A DNA stretch of 64,000 bases from DATJUF01 sp035524095 (GTDB taxonomy: Bacteria; Desulfobacterota; Binatia; Binatales; Binataceae), in NCBI GenBank assembly GCA_035524095.1, contig DATKPK010000180.1, forward strand, positions 1 to 64,000, read 5' to 3'. The position numbers and the translations under genes are program-made. The notes beneath the pieces are model-generated. The model saw nothing but the letters and a program-made list of their open reading frames with translations. It searched no databases and was not told the origin of the DNA. Shown piece after piece: positions 18,560 to 27,024 of the stretch. The first letter of the stretch is position 1. Each line of letters starts with the position of its first letter.

Positions 18560-21500
18560 CAACCGATTGCCTTGTTGAAACGGCATACGCGGCGGAACGA
18601 ACAATAGTCGTCGCAGCGTAGAGGATCGACGTCGAAATGCCCGGCGATGGCGGTCGCAGCGAGATCGATCGCGCGGGCACGGATCGACTGCTGAGAGGCT
18701 CTGACTGCTGTTCGCGGTTCCGGATCGAGTTTGAATAGCTGACGCGGAAAAGTTGCCGAGATCTCCTTTTCGCGGCTGCGTAAGACAACGTAACCGGCCT
18801 CGATAGTAACCTCAGCGGCGAGATCGTCCGCGAAAGTCGCGAGCACACCGAGAACATAGAGCGGCAACTGGAAGCTGATTACGCCGAAATTATCGGGATT
18901 GAGCAGGTCTTTATAGTTGTTTGAATTGCGGGCGGTTTTGTAATCGATAACGCGGATGCTGCTGATGCGACCTTCATTATTGCGATGGAGATCTAGCCGG
19001 TCGATACGGCCGTCGATAGCGAGTCTGATCGGTGCGCCGCCAGACGCGGGGCGCGTGTCCGGCAGCATAAAGTGGAGTGCATACTCGGTTTCGATTCGAA
19101 CTATTCCGGGCGAATAGTTGGCAGCACGGGCACATTCATAGGCAATAAACTCCTCGATTATGCGCTCGATGCGGGCCCATTCAGCGCGGAAGAAGGCGGC
19201 GTCGCGGGCGGCCGCCTCTTCACGCCGACTGGCCGCTGCGAGCAGTTCACGAGCCAATGCGAGCACCGAAGTGTGATCATTGAAATCGGGCTTGCGTTGG
19301 ATCAAGTCGCGGAGAACGCGATGCGCCAGGCTGCCCAACTCGAGCGGGCTTTGCTCGTAGTCGGGATCGTCCTCGGAGCGCAACGCGAGGACGCGGGCGG
19401 CGAAGAATTTGAAGCCGCAGGCGGCCAATTCCTCGAACTGTCCGGGACTCCAGCGGCGCAGCTCGCCATCGCGAAAGAGCATAAACGCGCGCAGACGATC
19501 ATTGGTGGTCAGGCGTCCATCGAAATGATCGGCAAGCGCGAGTTTCACAGGGTCGGGATCGCCACCGTCCGTTTCCTCGCGCGTGGGACGGGAAAGATAT
19601 TCCTCGCGATGGCGCTCGACGCGGGCGCGCCGCAAAATCGAATCGAGTTCGGCGCGTGGGACAACTGTTTCGACACAGGGATCATCAAGAAGCCCTGCGA
19701 GCGCAGCCGAGTTGAGTAGTTCGCCGCGAGTGAACGAATCAGCAGCGGCGGGAATGAACTGAGCCCCGCCAATTCGCCTTAGCAGGCCGGACGTGCTATC
19801 GCCGCTAGTGCAAAGTCCGATTACTTCATCAATAAAGGGCGAGCGGGTAAGCGGACTGCCGCGCTCGTCAGTCGCGGCATAAGAGAGCACGGCGCGCTGT
19901 TCAGGCATCGAGAGCGCGAGGAAAAAGAGGAACCAGTCTTCGGCATTGTGATGATGCCGAGTGCGCAGGAGCGGCCCTGGCGCGCCAGCAGCATAAGCTC
20001 CAAAGCGGCGCCGCAGGCTGGCGCCAAGCGCGCGATTCAGGAGTGGGCGCAGGTCATCGGGAACGAGGGGATCATCGCCGTGATAACGCGGAAAGATGCC
20101 ATCGTTGAGACCAAGGATAAAGACACAGTCGAAATCCAGTCCACGCGCGTCCAGTACCGGCATCGCCTGAACCGCGCTTGACGTATCGGTATCCGCGCCC
20201 AGAATTCTCGCGCTCAAAGCATCTTCGAGCAACACCGCAAACTCGCTGGGGATCATTTCGCGGTTAGGCGTGATAGCGTTTCCAGCGTGCGCGATCGCGT
20301 CGAGCGTTTCGCGTAGAGCGGCGCCGATCGCGTGACCATTAACTTCGTCGCGAGCGGGATTGAAGCGCAGTTCCGCCAGCAGTTGATCGAGATTCGCAAC
20401 ATGCGCTGAAAGCGTGGCTGGATGAATGAGCGGATCCAACAAAGCGAACCATCGCGTGAATTTTTGGGCGGAATGCTCAAAGCGATCGGCCTTGCGGTTC
20501 GCCCGGTCGCGCAGTGCAGGGTCAGTCTCACCTTCTGCCTCGGCCAGCGCAGTCTTGCGTGCGGTAGCGAAGCGATCCGCAAGTGGGCCGGCGGACTGAT
20601 CGATATAGCCCGCCTCTGCCATCAGGCGATCGTCGTTGGCCGTTAGCCCGGTCTGCAAATATAGCGACTTGATGATAGAGGCAAAATCCACACGGCGATA
20701 ACCTTCGGCGGGCAGTTTCAGAAGATCGAGCAGGACGCGGGCAGCCGCGGTAGTGCGCAGATTGCGTGCGTTGGCGATCCGTATAGGAAGCCGGTAGCGC
20801 CGGAAGACGCTTTCGAGATAACCAGCGTAAGGCGCCAAATCGCGCGCTACGATACCGATGCGCTCAAGCCGGGGCGGCGGCGTACCGGCTGCGGTGTTCG
20901 CCTCAAACATCCGGCGGATCGCGCGCGCAACCTCTTCGACTTCGCGCAGGCGGTCCGGCGCCTCGATGATGTTGATAGTTCCGTCAAACGGCGGTGGCGG
21001 CGGCGCTTCGCCAGCAAATAGATATTCGAGCGCGAAACCGAGCTGGCCTTCGCGTCCGCCGCGATGCACAAAATGCGGCAGCACTTGATCTGCGATTGAT
21101 TCTTCGCCGACGAAGCGGTTCCACGTCAGACTCGCGAAGCTGTTGCTATCGACCTTGTGTGGCGCCGCTTGAATTGTCAGGCTGGCGTCGCCGATTAGCC
21201 GGATCAGCGAGGCGACAATCATGAACTGGAGCAGGCTCAAATCGTAGATCTCGGCGACCAGCAGATGATTCACGCCGATGAGCAAACGAGGGCGGCGGCC
21301 GGTACGCTCTGCTTCGTGCAGAGAGGCCAGCACGAGGCGTTCGCGATCATGCGGATCGGCGAGGCCATTCTCGCGTAGTATGTCCTCGTAAGCGGCAAAG
21401 ACTGCGGCTGCCATCGCGAGACGAGGCCGGGCCGATAACGTCACAGTATCTGCTGCGTCTTTCAAGTCGTCGGGCGTGAGCGCTGCGCTTTTCAACTGAC

Positions 21501-21771
21501 GGATAAGTCCGCGAAGGCATCCGGTGAGTCCGCGGCTGGCAGTGATCGCAACGCCGTTCGCGGCAGCTCGCCGGATCGCCTCGTCAATTGCTACCTGCTC
21601 GCCGATCGGGTCGATAAGGCGCAGCCGCGAGTCACAGTCGCGCCAAAGGGCGTCGATCAACTGCGGGAAGGTCATCAGCCGATGGCCCATCACACAGCCG
21701 TCGCGGCTGAGCCGCTTCAGTTCTTCTTCGACCTTGCGCGCAGTGGGCAGGATGGCGAGACGCGAATCCAT
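18559..21771 (-). CDS. addB: AddB-type partner: inactivated helicase with Fe-S nuclease
   Basis: A 1070-residue protein. The N-terminal region is helicase-like (TFPQLIDALW, then LLIGVNHLLVAEIYDLSLLQF), but I see no Walker A, so it is probably a non-motor subunit. PVLDARGLDFDCVFILGLNDGIFP is the AddB/RecC signature. The C-terminal nuclease has DGRIDRLD and VIDYKTARN, with a cysteine near 784 and C1053, C1057 and C1063 completing an Fe-S cluster pattern. Known AddAB enzymes carry the cluster in AddB; here both subunits show the cysteine set. It overlaps addA by one base. Confidence 0.85.
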   Translation of the reverse strand: MDSRLAILPTARKVEEELKRLSRDGCVMGHRLMTFPQLIDALWRDCDSRLRLIDPIGEQVAIDEAIRRAAANGVAITASRGLTGCLRGLIRQLKSAALTPDDLKDAADTVTLSARPRLAMAAAVFAAYEDILRENGLADPHDRERLVLASLHEAERTGRRPRLLIGVNHLLVAEIYDLSLLQFMIVASLIRLIGDASLTIQAAPHKVDSNSFASLTWNRFVGEESIADQVLPHFVHRGGREGQLGFALEYLFAGEAPPPPPFDGTINIIEAPDRLREVEEVARAIRRMFEANTAAGTPPPRLERIGIVARDLAPYAGYLESVFRRYRLPIRIANARNLRTTAAARVLLDLLKLPAEGYRRVDFASIIKSLYLQTGLTANDDRLMAEAGYIDQSAGPLADRFATARKTALAEAEGETDPALRDRANRKADRFEHSAQKFTRWFALLDPLIHPATLSAHVANLDQLLAELRFNPARDEVNGHAIGAALRETLDAIAHAGNAITPNREMIPSEFAVLLEDALSARILGADTDTSSAVQAMPVLDARGLDFDCVFILGLNDGIFPRYHGDDPLVPDDLRPLLNRALGASLRRRFGAYAAGAPGPLLRTRHHHNAEDWFLFFLALSMPEQRAVLSYAATDERGSPLTRSPFIDEVIGLCTSGDSTSGLLRRIGGAQFIPAAADSFTRGELLNSAALAGLLDDPCVETVVPRAELDSILRRARVERHREEYLSRPTREETDGGDPDPVKLALADHFDGRLTTNDRLRAFMLFRDGELRRWSPGQFEELAACGFKFFAARVLALRSEDDPDYEQSPLELGSLAHRVLRDLIQRKPDFNDHTSVLALARELLAAASRREEAAARDAAFFRAEWARIERIIEEFIAYECARAANYSPGIVRIETEYALHFMLPDTRPASGGAPIRLAIDGRIDRLDLHRNNEGRISSIRVIDYKTARNSNNYKDLLNPDNFGVISFQLPLYVLGVLATFADDLAAEVTIEAGYVVLRSREKEISATFPRQLFKLDPEPRTAVRASQQSIRARAIDLAATAIAGHFDVDPLRCDDYCSFRRVCRFNKAIG

Positions 21772-21916
21772 CTTCTGCCGTCAGTATACCACCGATGCTG
21801 CCCAGCTTGCGCCGGCGCGATTCACGCCGATATCGAACAACAAGGCTGTGGATAGCGATGAAGATGTGCCGCGCGGTGCATAGCGTCAACATCGCCGCGA
21901 TGGTAAGAATCGGCGC

Positions 21917-22993
21917 GTGTCAGATACTGGTTCGACCGAAATCGAGCAGTGGCTCGAACGAGCGGTGATGCAATGGCCGGGTGCGCAAATCAGTGCAGTC
22001 ATAGCGCTTAAGGGTGATGCGTCGGCTCGACGCTTCTGGCGGGTGATGCTCGCTAAGGCGGAAGGAAAATCGTCGTCAACTAATCAAATACCTGCGAGTG
22101 CGATCGCGGTCGATCTCGGTCCCGACGACCTGCCAGCCTATGCGCGCGTTTTGCAACTCGTACGCGAACCCTTGACGGAACCGCCGTGGATTAACGTTCA
22201 ACGTTTTCTCACGGCTATCGGCTCGAGCGTGCCGCAGGTTTACGCAGCGGATCCCGCGGCGCGGATGCTACTGGTCGAGGACGTCGGCGACCTGCCGTTG
22301 TTCGAAGCGGCAGCGGAGGGGGATGCTGGCGATATCTATCGGCTGGCGATCGATGAATTGCTCCTGCTCCATATCGAAGGAACCAGACGAGCTGGGCCTG
22401 AATGTATCGCGTCGAGCATCGCCTATGATGGGCGGTTGTTTCGTTTTGAGCTTGACGAGTTTGTCGACTATGGCATCCCTGAAGTTGCGCCACTGGCGAA
22501 AGAAAACGTGATCGCGCCAGAACTGGACCAGATAGCGGTGGAGTTGGGCGGCCTGCCGAGGGTGTTGTCCCATCGCGACTATCACGGCCATAACCTTTAT
22601 TTGGAGATCGAGGCAGAAGGCGAGATGCGCTTGCGCGTGATCGATTTTCAAGATGCGCTGATGGCGCCGGCTGCGCAGGATCTGGCCGTGCTGCTGACGA
22701 CGCGCGACACTTCGCGGATAATCACCGAACGCGTCGAACAGCGGCTGCTCGATTACTACTTCGCGGCATCGCTGCGCTTGGGAGTTCAGGTACTCAGCTT
22801 TGACGAGTATATGCACAGCTATTGGTTATGCGTGCTGCAACATGCACTCAAAGTGATCGGGCGCTTTATCAAGCTTGAACAGCAAGGCAAGCGGGGCTAC
22901 GCGGCGTTTGTCCCGTATGCGCTCGCTCAGACGCGGCGGGCGCTGGCTCACTTGGACGGTTTACCGGAATTGCGCGCGGCGCTGGCGGAGTAA
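21917..22993 (+). CDS. amgK: Aminoglycoside-phosphotransferase-like sugar kinase (AmgK type)
   Basis: A 358-residue kinase of the APH fold: GDASARRFWRV near residue 34 in the glycine-rich region, LLVEDVGDLPL in the hinge, the catalytic loop HRDYHGHN (219-226, Asp221), and the metal-binding VIDFQDA near residue 240. AmgK phosphorylates the anomeric position of N-acetylmuramic acid and N-acetylglucosamine in the peptidoglycan recycling route that bypasses de novo UDP-MurNAc synthesis. The next gene is a MurU-like nucleotidyltransferase, which supports this specific function over antibiotic resistance. The start is a GTG with a weak Shine-Dalgarno. Confidence 0.8.
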   Translation: MSDTGSTEIEQWLERAVMQWPGAQISAVIALKGDASARRFWRVMLAKAEGKSSSTNQIPASAIAVDLGPDDLPAYARVLQLVREPLTEPPWINVQRFLTAIGSSVPQVYAADPAARMLLVEDVGDLPLFEAAAEGDAGDIYRLAIDELLLLHIEGTRRAGPECIASSIAYDGRLFRFELDEFVDYGIPEVAPLAKENVIAPELDQIAVELGGLPRVLSHRDYHGHNLYLEIEAEGEMRLRVIDFQDALMAPAAQDLAVLLTTRDTSRIITERVEQRLLDYYFAASLRLGVQVLSFDEYMHSYWLCVLQHALKVIGRFIKLEQQGKRGYAAFVPYALAQTRRALAHLDGLPELRAALAE

Positions 22994-23035
22994 TGGTAAG
23001 TGGGATTGCGGCCGGATCGATCAACTCACCATAGG

Positions 23036-23836
23036 ATGAAAGCTTTGGTACTTTCTGCCGGCTATGGCGAGCGGCTGCGGCCGTTGACGAATACGACGCC
23101 CAAGCCGCTGATTGAGGTGGGCGGGCGTCCGCTGATTCACTATCCGCTGCTGATGCTGCGGCCGGCTGGAATCACCGAGGTCGCCATCAATCTCCATCAT
23201 CTGGGCGCTACCATCGAGGAGGCGCTCGGCGACGGCAGCGCGCTCGGTTTGCACATCACCTACTCCTACGAGCAGACACTCGCAGGTACCGGCGGGCCGC
23301 TCGCGATCTTGCGCGATTACTTCGGCAATGAGCGATTCGTGATGCTCAACTGCGACACCATCATCGATGTAAATTTGCTGGAAGTCATAAGGTTCCATGA
23401 AGCGCAGCAAGCGTTAACGACTTTTGTTTTGCGCGGCGGCGGTGACCCCGATGCATACAGCCGCATCGAATGCAGCAGCGACGGGCGCATCCAGCGGATG
23501 CGGCTGCTGGCCGGGCGCGCGCGCGGAGTGTTCGAGGACTATCCGCCCACGCTCGATCAGCGAATCACGGCAAGCCTTAGGCCGTATATGTATTGCGGCG
23601 TGATGGTCGCTGAAGCGGACGTGCTAGCGGCTGTAAAGCGTCCGCCGCCGTTCAGCCTCATGAGTGATTTGTTCGCGCCGCTGCTGACACGGGGCGCCGC
23701 GCTATACGGCTATGTGCATGACGGCTTTTTCCGCACAGTCGATGATTTGGAGGCTTATAACGAACTGCGCGCTGAATTCAGCAGGTCGGTGCCACCGCTG
23801 GCCTTTCTACCGAAGAACACGAATCCGCGAATCTGA
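23036..23836 (+). CDS. murU: Nucleotidyltransferase, MurU type (MurNAc-1-P uridylyltransferase)
   Basis: A 266-residue nucleotidyltransferase beginning MKALVLSAGYGERLRPLT, with the signature NTTPKPLIEVGGRPLI and the metal-binding LNCDTIID. The length fits MurU, which converts MurNAc-1-phosphate and UTP to UDP-MurNAc. It follows amgK by 42 nt, the arrangement known for this recycling pathway in Pseudomonas. I chose the ATG at 23036 because it begins the conserved motif; an in-frame GTG at 23000 adds 12 unrelated residues. A generic sugar-phosphate nucleotidyltransferase cannot be fully excluded. Confidence 0.8.
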   Translation: MKALVLSAGYGERLRPLTNTTPKPLIEVGGRPLIHYPLLMLRPAGITEVAINLHHLGATIEEALGDGSALGLHITYSYEQTLAGTGGPLAILRDYFGNERFVMLNCDTIIDVNLLEVIRFHEAQQALTTFVLRGGGDPDAYSRIECSSDGRIQRMRLLAGRARGVFEDYPPTLDQRITASLRPYMYCGVMVAEADVLAAVKRPPPFSLMSDLFAPLLTRGAALYGYVHDGFFRTVDDLEAYNELRAEFSRSVPPLAFLPKNTNPRI

Positions 23837-23843
23837 GCGGACT

Positions 23844-24248
23844 TTGAACGGTCGGATCAGGCGACGAATTACGCTCGCAGTCGCCGTAGCGTCGACCTTG
23901 ATGATGCTCGGGAATACTCGCGCGCGTGCGGAGGATAATGCCGCGCATGAATACGCGATCTATTGCGCGAAATGTCACGGTGCGAGTGGTCGGGGCGATG
24001 GAGTTTACGCCATCAAGCTGCATCAGAAGCCGCGCGATTTTACGAATTGTGCAGTAATGGCAAAGATTCCTGATGCGACAATCATCAAGGTAATCGAGGA
24101 AGGCGGCGCCGCTGTCGGCTTGTCGGATGAGATGCCGGATTGGCAAGGGGCGCTCGACGACGACGAGATCGCGGCGCTGGCGCAGTACATCAGGGGATTC
24201 TGCACCAAGCCTCCAGGCTCCGCGACACCTCAGCTTGGGACAGAATAA
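23844..24248 (+). CDS. Monohaem c-type cytochrome, periplasmic
   Basis: A 134-residue protein with a Sec signal (RRRITLAVAVASTLMML, cleavage likely after ARA), the haem motif CAKCH (41-45) and a probable Met97 axial ligand in SDEMPDW. The C-terminal helix ALAQYIRGFC is typical of class I cytochromes c. It should carry electrons in the periplasm; the partner is unknown. The start is a TTG eight bases after the murU stop, chosen because it gives a complete signal peptide; the frame is open further upstream inside murU. Its TAA overlaps the ATG of the next gene. Confidence 0.82.
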   Translation: MNGRIRRRITLAVAVASTLMMLGNTRARAEDNAAHEYAIYCAKCHGASGRGDGVYAIKLHQKPRDFTNCAVMAKIPDATIIKVIEEGGAAVGLSDEMPDWQGALDDDEIAALAQYIRGFCTKPPGSATPQLGTE

Positions 24249-25012
24249 TGGACCAATCGCTAAAGGTAATTCAGAGCTTGGCCTTAGGCGTTGTGCTGGT
24301 TTGCGCGACGATCGGAGCGGCGTCGGCCTTTTGTCTGCAACCCGATCCGCCTCGTGTATGCAGCGAGCTTTTCACCGCCGATTCTGTTTTTGTTGGCACG
24401 GTCGTCTCTTCTAAATACATCCCGAATGAGACACCGGATGGATATGACGGATGGACCTATCGATTGAAGGTGGCGAAGGTTTATCGGGGGCCCAGAAAAA
24501 AGATAATCAGCGTCTTCACGGAGAACGCCAGCGCCAAGATGCCGTTGACGGTGGGAGACAAATATCTGTTGTTTGCCGCCTATCATGCGAGTTACGGACT
24601 GGAAATATATGGATGTGGCAACTCCGGAGAATTTCCACATGCTCGGGCAACTGCGATAGAAGTCGAACGCGTCCTAAGAAATGCCAAGTTCGCATCGACT
24701 GGAAATATCGGAGGGCTGGTCCAAACCTATGGAGCCGGAGGTGATCCATTGCCAGCAGTGAAGATGATCGCTCAGTCTGACGTGCACCAGTACTCCGGAA
24801 TAACCGGCAAGGACGGCTGGTTTCATATCCAGGTGCCGCCTGGGAGATACAGAGTGACGGCTGAGCCGTCGAAAGCTATCGATGAGGACTGGCTCGTGAG
24901 CCCTGGTGATTTGAGTTTTGAGCGCCCCAACGACTTGGAGATTAAGGCCGGCCAGTGCGCCGATTTGGAGTTCACGGCATCCCAGCGAGTCCCGAATCCC
25001 CGCATTCCCTGA
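24248..25012 (+). CDS. Secreted protein with N-terminal TIMP-like and C-terminal carboxypeptidase-regulatory-like domain
   Basis: A 254-residue exported protein. A signal peptide (SLALGVVLVCATIGAASA) is followed by FCLQPDPPRVCSELFTADSVFVGTV, a Cys-containing start like the NTR/TIMP-like fold of bacterial secreted proteins. The C-terminal part (LPAVKMIAQSD, GITGKDGWFHIQVPPGRYRVTAEP) resembles a carboxypeptidase-regulatory beta-sandwich. No catalytic site is seen. Its ATG uses the last base of the cytochrome's TAA (TAATG), so the two are translated together and may function together in the periplasm. Confidence 0.65.
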   Translation: MDQSLKVIQSLALGVVLVCATIGAASAFCLQPDPPRVCSELFTADSVFVGTVVSSKYIPNETPDGYDGWTYRLKVAKVYRGPRKKIISVFTENASAKMPLTVGDKYLLFAAYHASYGLEIYGCGNSGEFPHARATAIEVERVLRNAKFASTGNIGGLVQTYGAGGDPLPAVKMIAQSDVHQYSGITGKDGWFHIQVPPGRYRVTAEPSKAIDEDWLVSPGDLSFERPNDLEIKAGQCADLEFTASQRVPNPRIP

Positions 25013-25022
25013 TTCACAGCCC

Positions 25023-25433
25023 TTATTGCGGGGTCGATGGCTGAGCCGAAAGCGGTTGGGTGGCCATGGGAACGGTCGTCGGGTGCTGACCAAACTCGAT
25101 AGCACTGGTGGGGACAGATCCTTGCGAAGGCGATCCAACGGGCATCTGGATGGTAGCTGGACGCCCGTACCAGCATTGAGGTGTCGTCTCACCGCCCCAC
25201 CCGAGATTCTGCGTCGGGTTGCGCGGATCGTTAGTGCCGCAGACCACTACCAGGGGAGCGTTACGCGGGACCTGGCCTTGGTACGGAGAGTTGTTCGGAA
25301 CTAAGTAGAGATTGCGGTTGGCCACGGCCATCGGATCGGGCTGAGCACCGGCGCACCCGGCGAGTAGAATCAGACCCAAAACACATAGCCACGACATAAT
25401 GCTCAGGAAAGCGCCTATCGCCCGCACTGTCAA
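25023..25433 (-). CDS. Predicted lipoprotein of unknown function
   Basis: A 136-residue protein with a hydrophobic N-terminus ending in the lipobox LLAGC, so it is predicted to be lipid-anchored. The mature part is Pro, Gln and Thr-rich (LYLVPNNSPYQGQVPRNAPLVVVCGTNDPRNP) with no recognised domain. The frame starts with a TTG at 25433; an ATG at 25397 would shorten the signal sequence but keep the lipobox. Neither has a good Shine-Dalgarno. It is convergent with the preceding operon, 10 nt away. Confidence 0.6.
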   Translation of the reverse strand: MTVRAIGAFLSIMSWLCVLGLILLAGCAGAQPDPMAVANRNLYLVPNNSPYQGQVPRNAPLVVVCGTNDPRNPTQNLGWGGETTPQCWYGRPATIQMPVGSPSQGSVPTSAIEFGQHPTTVPMATQPLSAQPSTPQ

Positions 25434-25517
25434 TTAAATCCACACGCGAACATTAGACGACTTATTGCATCCACTAATCTGGATTTGGGAGCGGCGGGCA
25501 GGTTAATATTGCTGGCG

Positions 25518-25763
25518 ATGGATGCGAATGAAGTTCGCCAGCTAATCGAGTGCGGCCTGCCAGATGCGATCGTTCACGTGGAAGATACCACCGGCGGCGG
25601 CGACCATTTTGAAGCCTTGGTGGTGACTGAAAAGTTTGATGGTAAAAGCCTGGTAGAGCGCCATCAGATGGTTTACGCAGCACTCGGCGATGCAATGCGC
25701 GCGCGTGTCCATGCCCTGGCGCTGAAAACGTTGACGCCCGCACAATACGAGAACCGCAAGTAG
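25518..25763 (+). CDS. BolA/IbaG family protein
   Basis: An 81-residue protein with the BolA pattern: VRQLIECGLPDAIVHVED, then the conserved GDHFEALVV with the invariant histidine (His30), and HQMVYAALGDAMRARVHAL. BolA proteins pair with CGFS glutaredoxins to bind a [2Fe-2S] cluster for iron sensing or cluster delivery. The ATG at 25518 is preferred to the upstream 25485 frame start because it begins at the family N-terminus. The partner gene is 28 nt downstream. Confidence 0.9.
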   Translation: MDANEVRQLIECGLPDAIVHVEDTTGGGDHFEALVVTEKFDGKSLVERHQMVYAALGDAMRARVHALALKTLTPAQYENRK

Positions 25764-25791
25764 AAGCTCCCGGAACCGGAGGATCAATCCC

Positions 25792-26121
25792 ATGTCCAAC
25801 GCAATTGAACGTATCGAAGCTGCGGTCAAAAACAACCGAATCATGATTTTCATGAAAGGTAACCGCAATTTCCCGCAATGCGGTTTCTCGGCTGCCACGG
25901 TCGCGGTGTTCGATAATCTCGGCGCGCCGTATGAAACGACAGACGTGCTGTCCGACCCCGAATTGCGCGAGCAAATCAAAGTCTACAGTCAATGGCCGAC
26001 GATTCCGCAGGTCTATATCGACGGCAAGTTCGTCGGCGGATGCGACATTATCCGCGAGCTTTACGAGAGCGGCGAGCTTCAGCAGATAGTCAACGGGGCC
26101 GGAACTGGCGCGCGAGTCTAA
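25792..26121 (+). CDS. grxD: Monothiol glutaredoxin, Grx4 type
   Basis: A 109-residue CGFS glutaredoxin: MIFMKGNRNFPQCGFSAAT contains the active-site CGFS (Cys30), followed by WPTIPQVYIDGKFVGGCDII, the cis-proline and glutathione-binding region. It binds a bridging [2Fe-2S] cluster with glutathione and passes it on, usually with a BolA partner, whose gene is directly upstream. GGAGGA precedes the ATG. The MKG-x4-PQCGFS pattern is diagnostic. A hairpin terminator follows. Confidence 0.94.
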   Translation: MSNAIERIEAAVKNNRIMIFMKGNRNFPQCGFSAATVAVFDNLGAPYETTDVLSDPELREQIKVYSQWPTIPQVYIDGKFVGGCDIIRELYESGELQQIVNGAGTGARV

Positions 26122-26161
26122 GCCAGTTTCGAAGGGGCGTCATTGACGCCAAAAGTTCAGT

Positions 26162-26201
26162 AAAGAGCGCGGCCAGACGGTGACGTTTGGCCGCGCTCTT
26201 T
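26162..26201. terminator. Bidirectional intrinsic terminator
   Basis: A perfect 14-bp stem: AAAGAGCGCGGCCA (26162-26175), 12-nt loop, TGGCCGCGCTCTTT (26188-26201). The A-tract on one side and T-tract on the other suit termination in both directions, between grx4 and the convergent doxX gene. A smaller hairpin (GGCGTCA/TGACGCC, 26136-26150) lies just upstream. Confidence 0.82.
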
Positions 26202-26242
26202 AATCCGAATGAGCAGGCAAGCTTCGGATCTATATCTGGTAG

Positions 26243-26335
26243 CTCGCAGCCTCGCGCCGGCTCGGGTTCGCCAGCGAAGCTGCAGATTCTCAACGCCGGA
26301 CACTCGCAGCCTCGCGCCGGCACGGGTTCGCCAGC
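26243..26335. repeat. Two copies of a 33-bp intergenic direct repeat
   Basis: Copies at 26243-26275 and 26303-26335 are identical except for one base (T/A at unit position 20) and are spaced 60 bp apart. They begin CTCGCAGCCTCGCGCCGG and end GGTTCGCCAGC. The repeat lies in the non-coding gap between the terminator and doxX. Related sequence in the opposite orientation occurs at about 39847-39880 and, more weakly, near 50688-50760. Confidence 0.8.
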
Positions 26336-26340
26336 AAACC

Positions 26341-26760
26341 CTATGCGCCGCCATCAACGCTGTAATGGCCGGGACCAAAAGCGGCGAGCACCAGTAGTCC
26401 GCCCTCGATGGAGATGTTTTTCATGATGTTGATCTTCTGCATCATGGCCATCGGGAGTTGATTTTGCGCCATCGCCATCTGATAGCCGTGAACGTGAAAG
26501 ACCCAGGTCACCGGGATCAGAAAGAGAAAGATCACAAGAGCGGCCCAGCGAGTCTGAAAGCCCGCCACGAGAGCGAGGCCACCACCCAGTTCGATCAGAA
26601 TTGATAAGACGAGCAAGAGGGTAACGGCCGGCACTCCGTTCAGTGCCATAAACCCGGCCGTGCCTTTGAAATGCGTAAGCTTTTGAAAGCCCGACAAGAC
26701 GAAAATCAGGGCCAGCAAAATCCGTCCGATCAGGGCTAGCGCATCGCGAAATCCGTTCAT
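26341..26760 (-). CDS. DoxX family membrane protein
   Basis: A 139-residue protein with four hydrophobic segments: LALIGRILLALIFVLSGFQK, AVTLLLVLSILIELGGGLAL, WAALVIFLFLIPVTWVF and the C-terminal GGLLVLAAF. The opening RILLALIFVLSGFQKL and the ELGGG motif are typical of DoxX. Members are linked with quinone or sulfur-compound oxidation and oxidative stress, but most are uncharacterised. It is monocistronic. Its 3' end abuts the direct repeats. Its 5' end faces the SBP56 operon across about 260 bp, so the two may share a control region. Confidence 0.85.
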   Translation of the reverse strand: MNGFRDALALIGRILLALIFVLSGFQKLTHFKGTAGFMALNGVPAVTLLLVLSILIELGGGLALVAGFQTRWAALVIFLFLIPVTWVFHVHGYQMAMAQNQLPMAMMQKINIMKNISIEGGLLVLAAFGPGHYSVDGGA

Positions 26761-27024
26761 CGTTTCTCTCCCGCGTATGGCAGGTGGTAGCCGCAGGGAA
26801 TCCGGTAGTATCGGTCCGGCGGACAGTCCACGTTAAAGGCGCGTGAAATGCCTCATACGCCTTTCACCCGAACGATTGCAAGGCGCGAGTCTGTACGGTG
26901 TCTCACGGCTTGATGAGTTAACGAAGCACTATTGTGATTATTCTCGATAATCTCGATAGAGTGACAAGACACTGTAGCTCGTGATAGATTGCGCGCCGAT
27001 ACCTCAACGGAGAGACTTGCCCTT

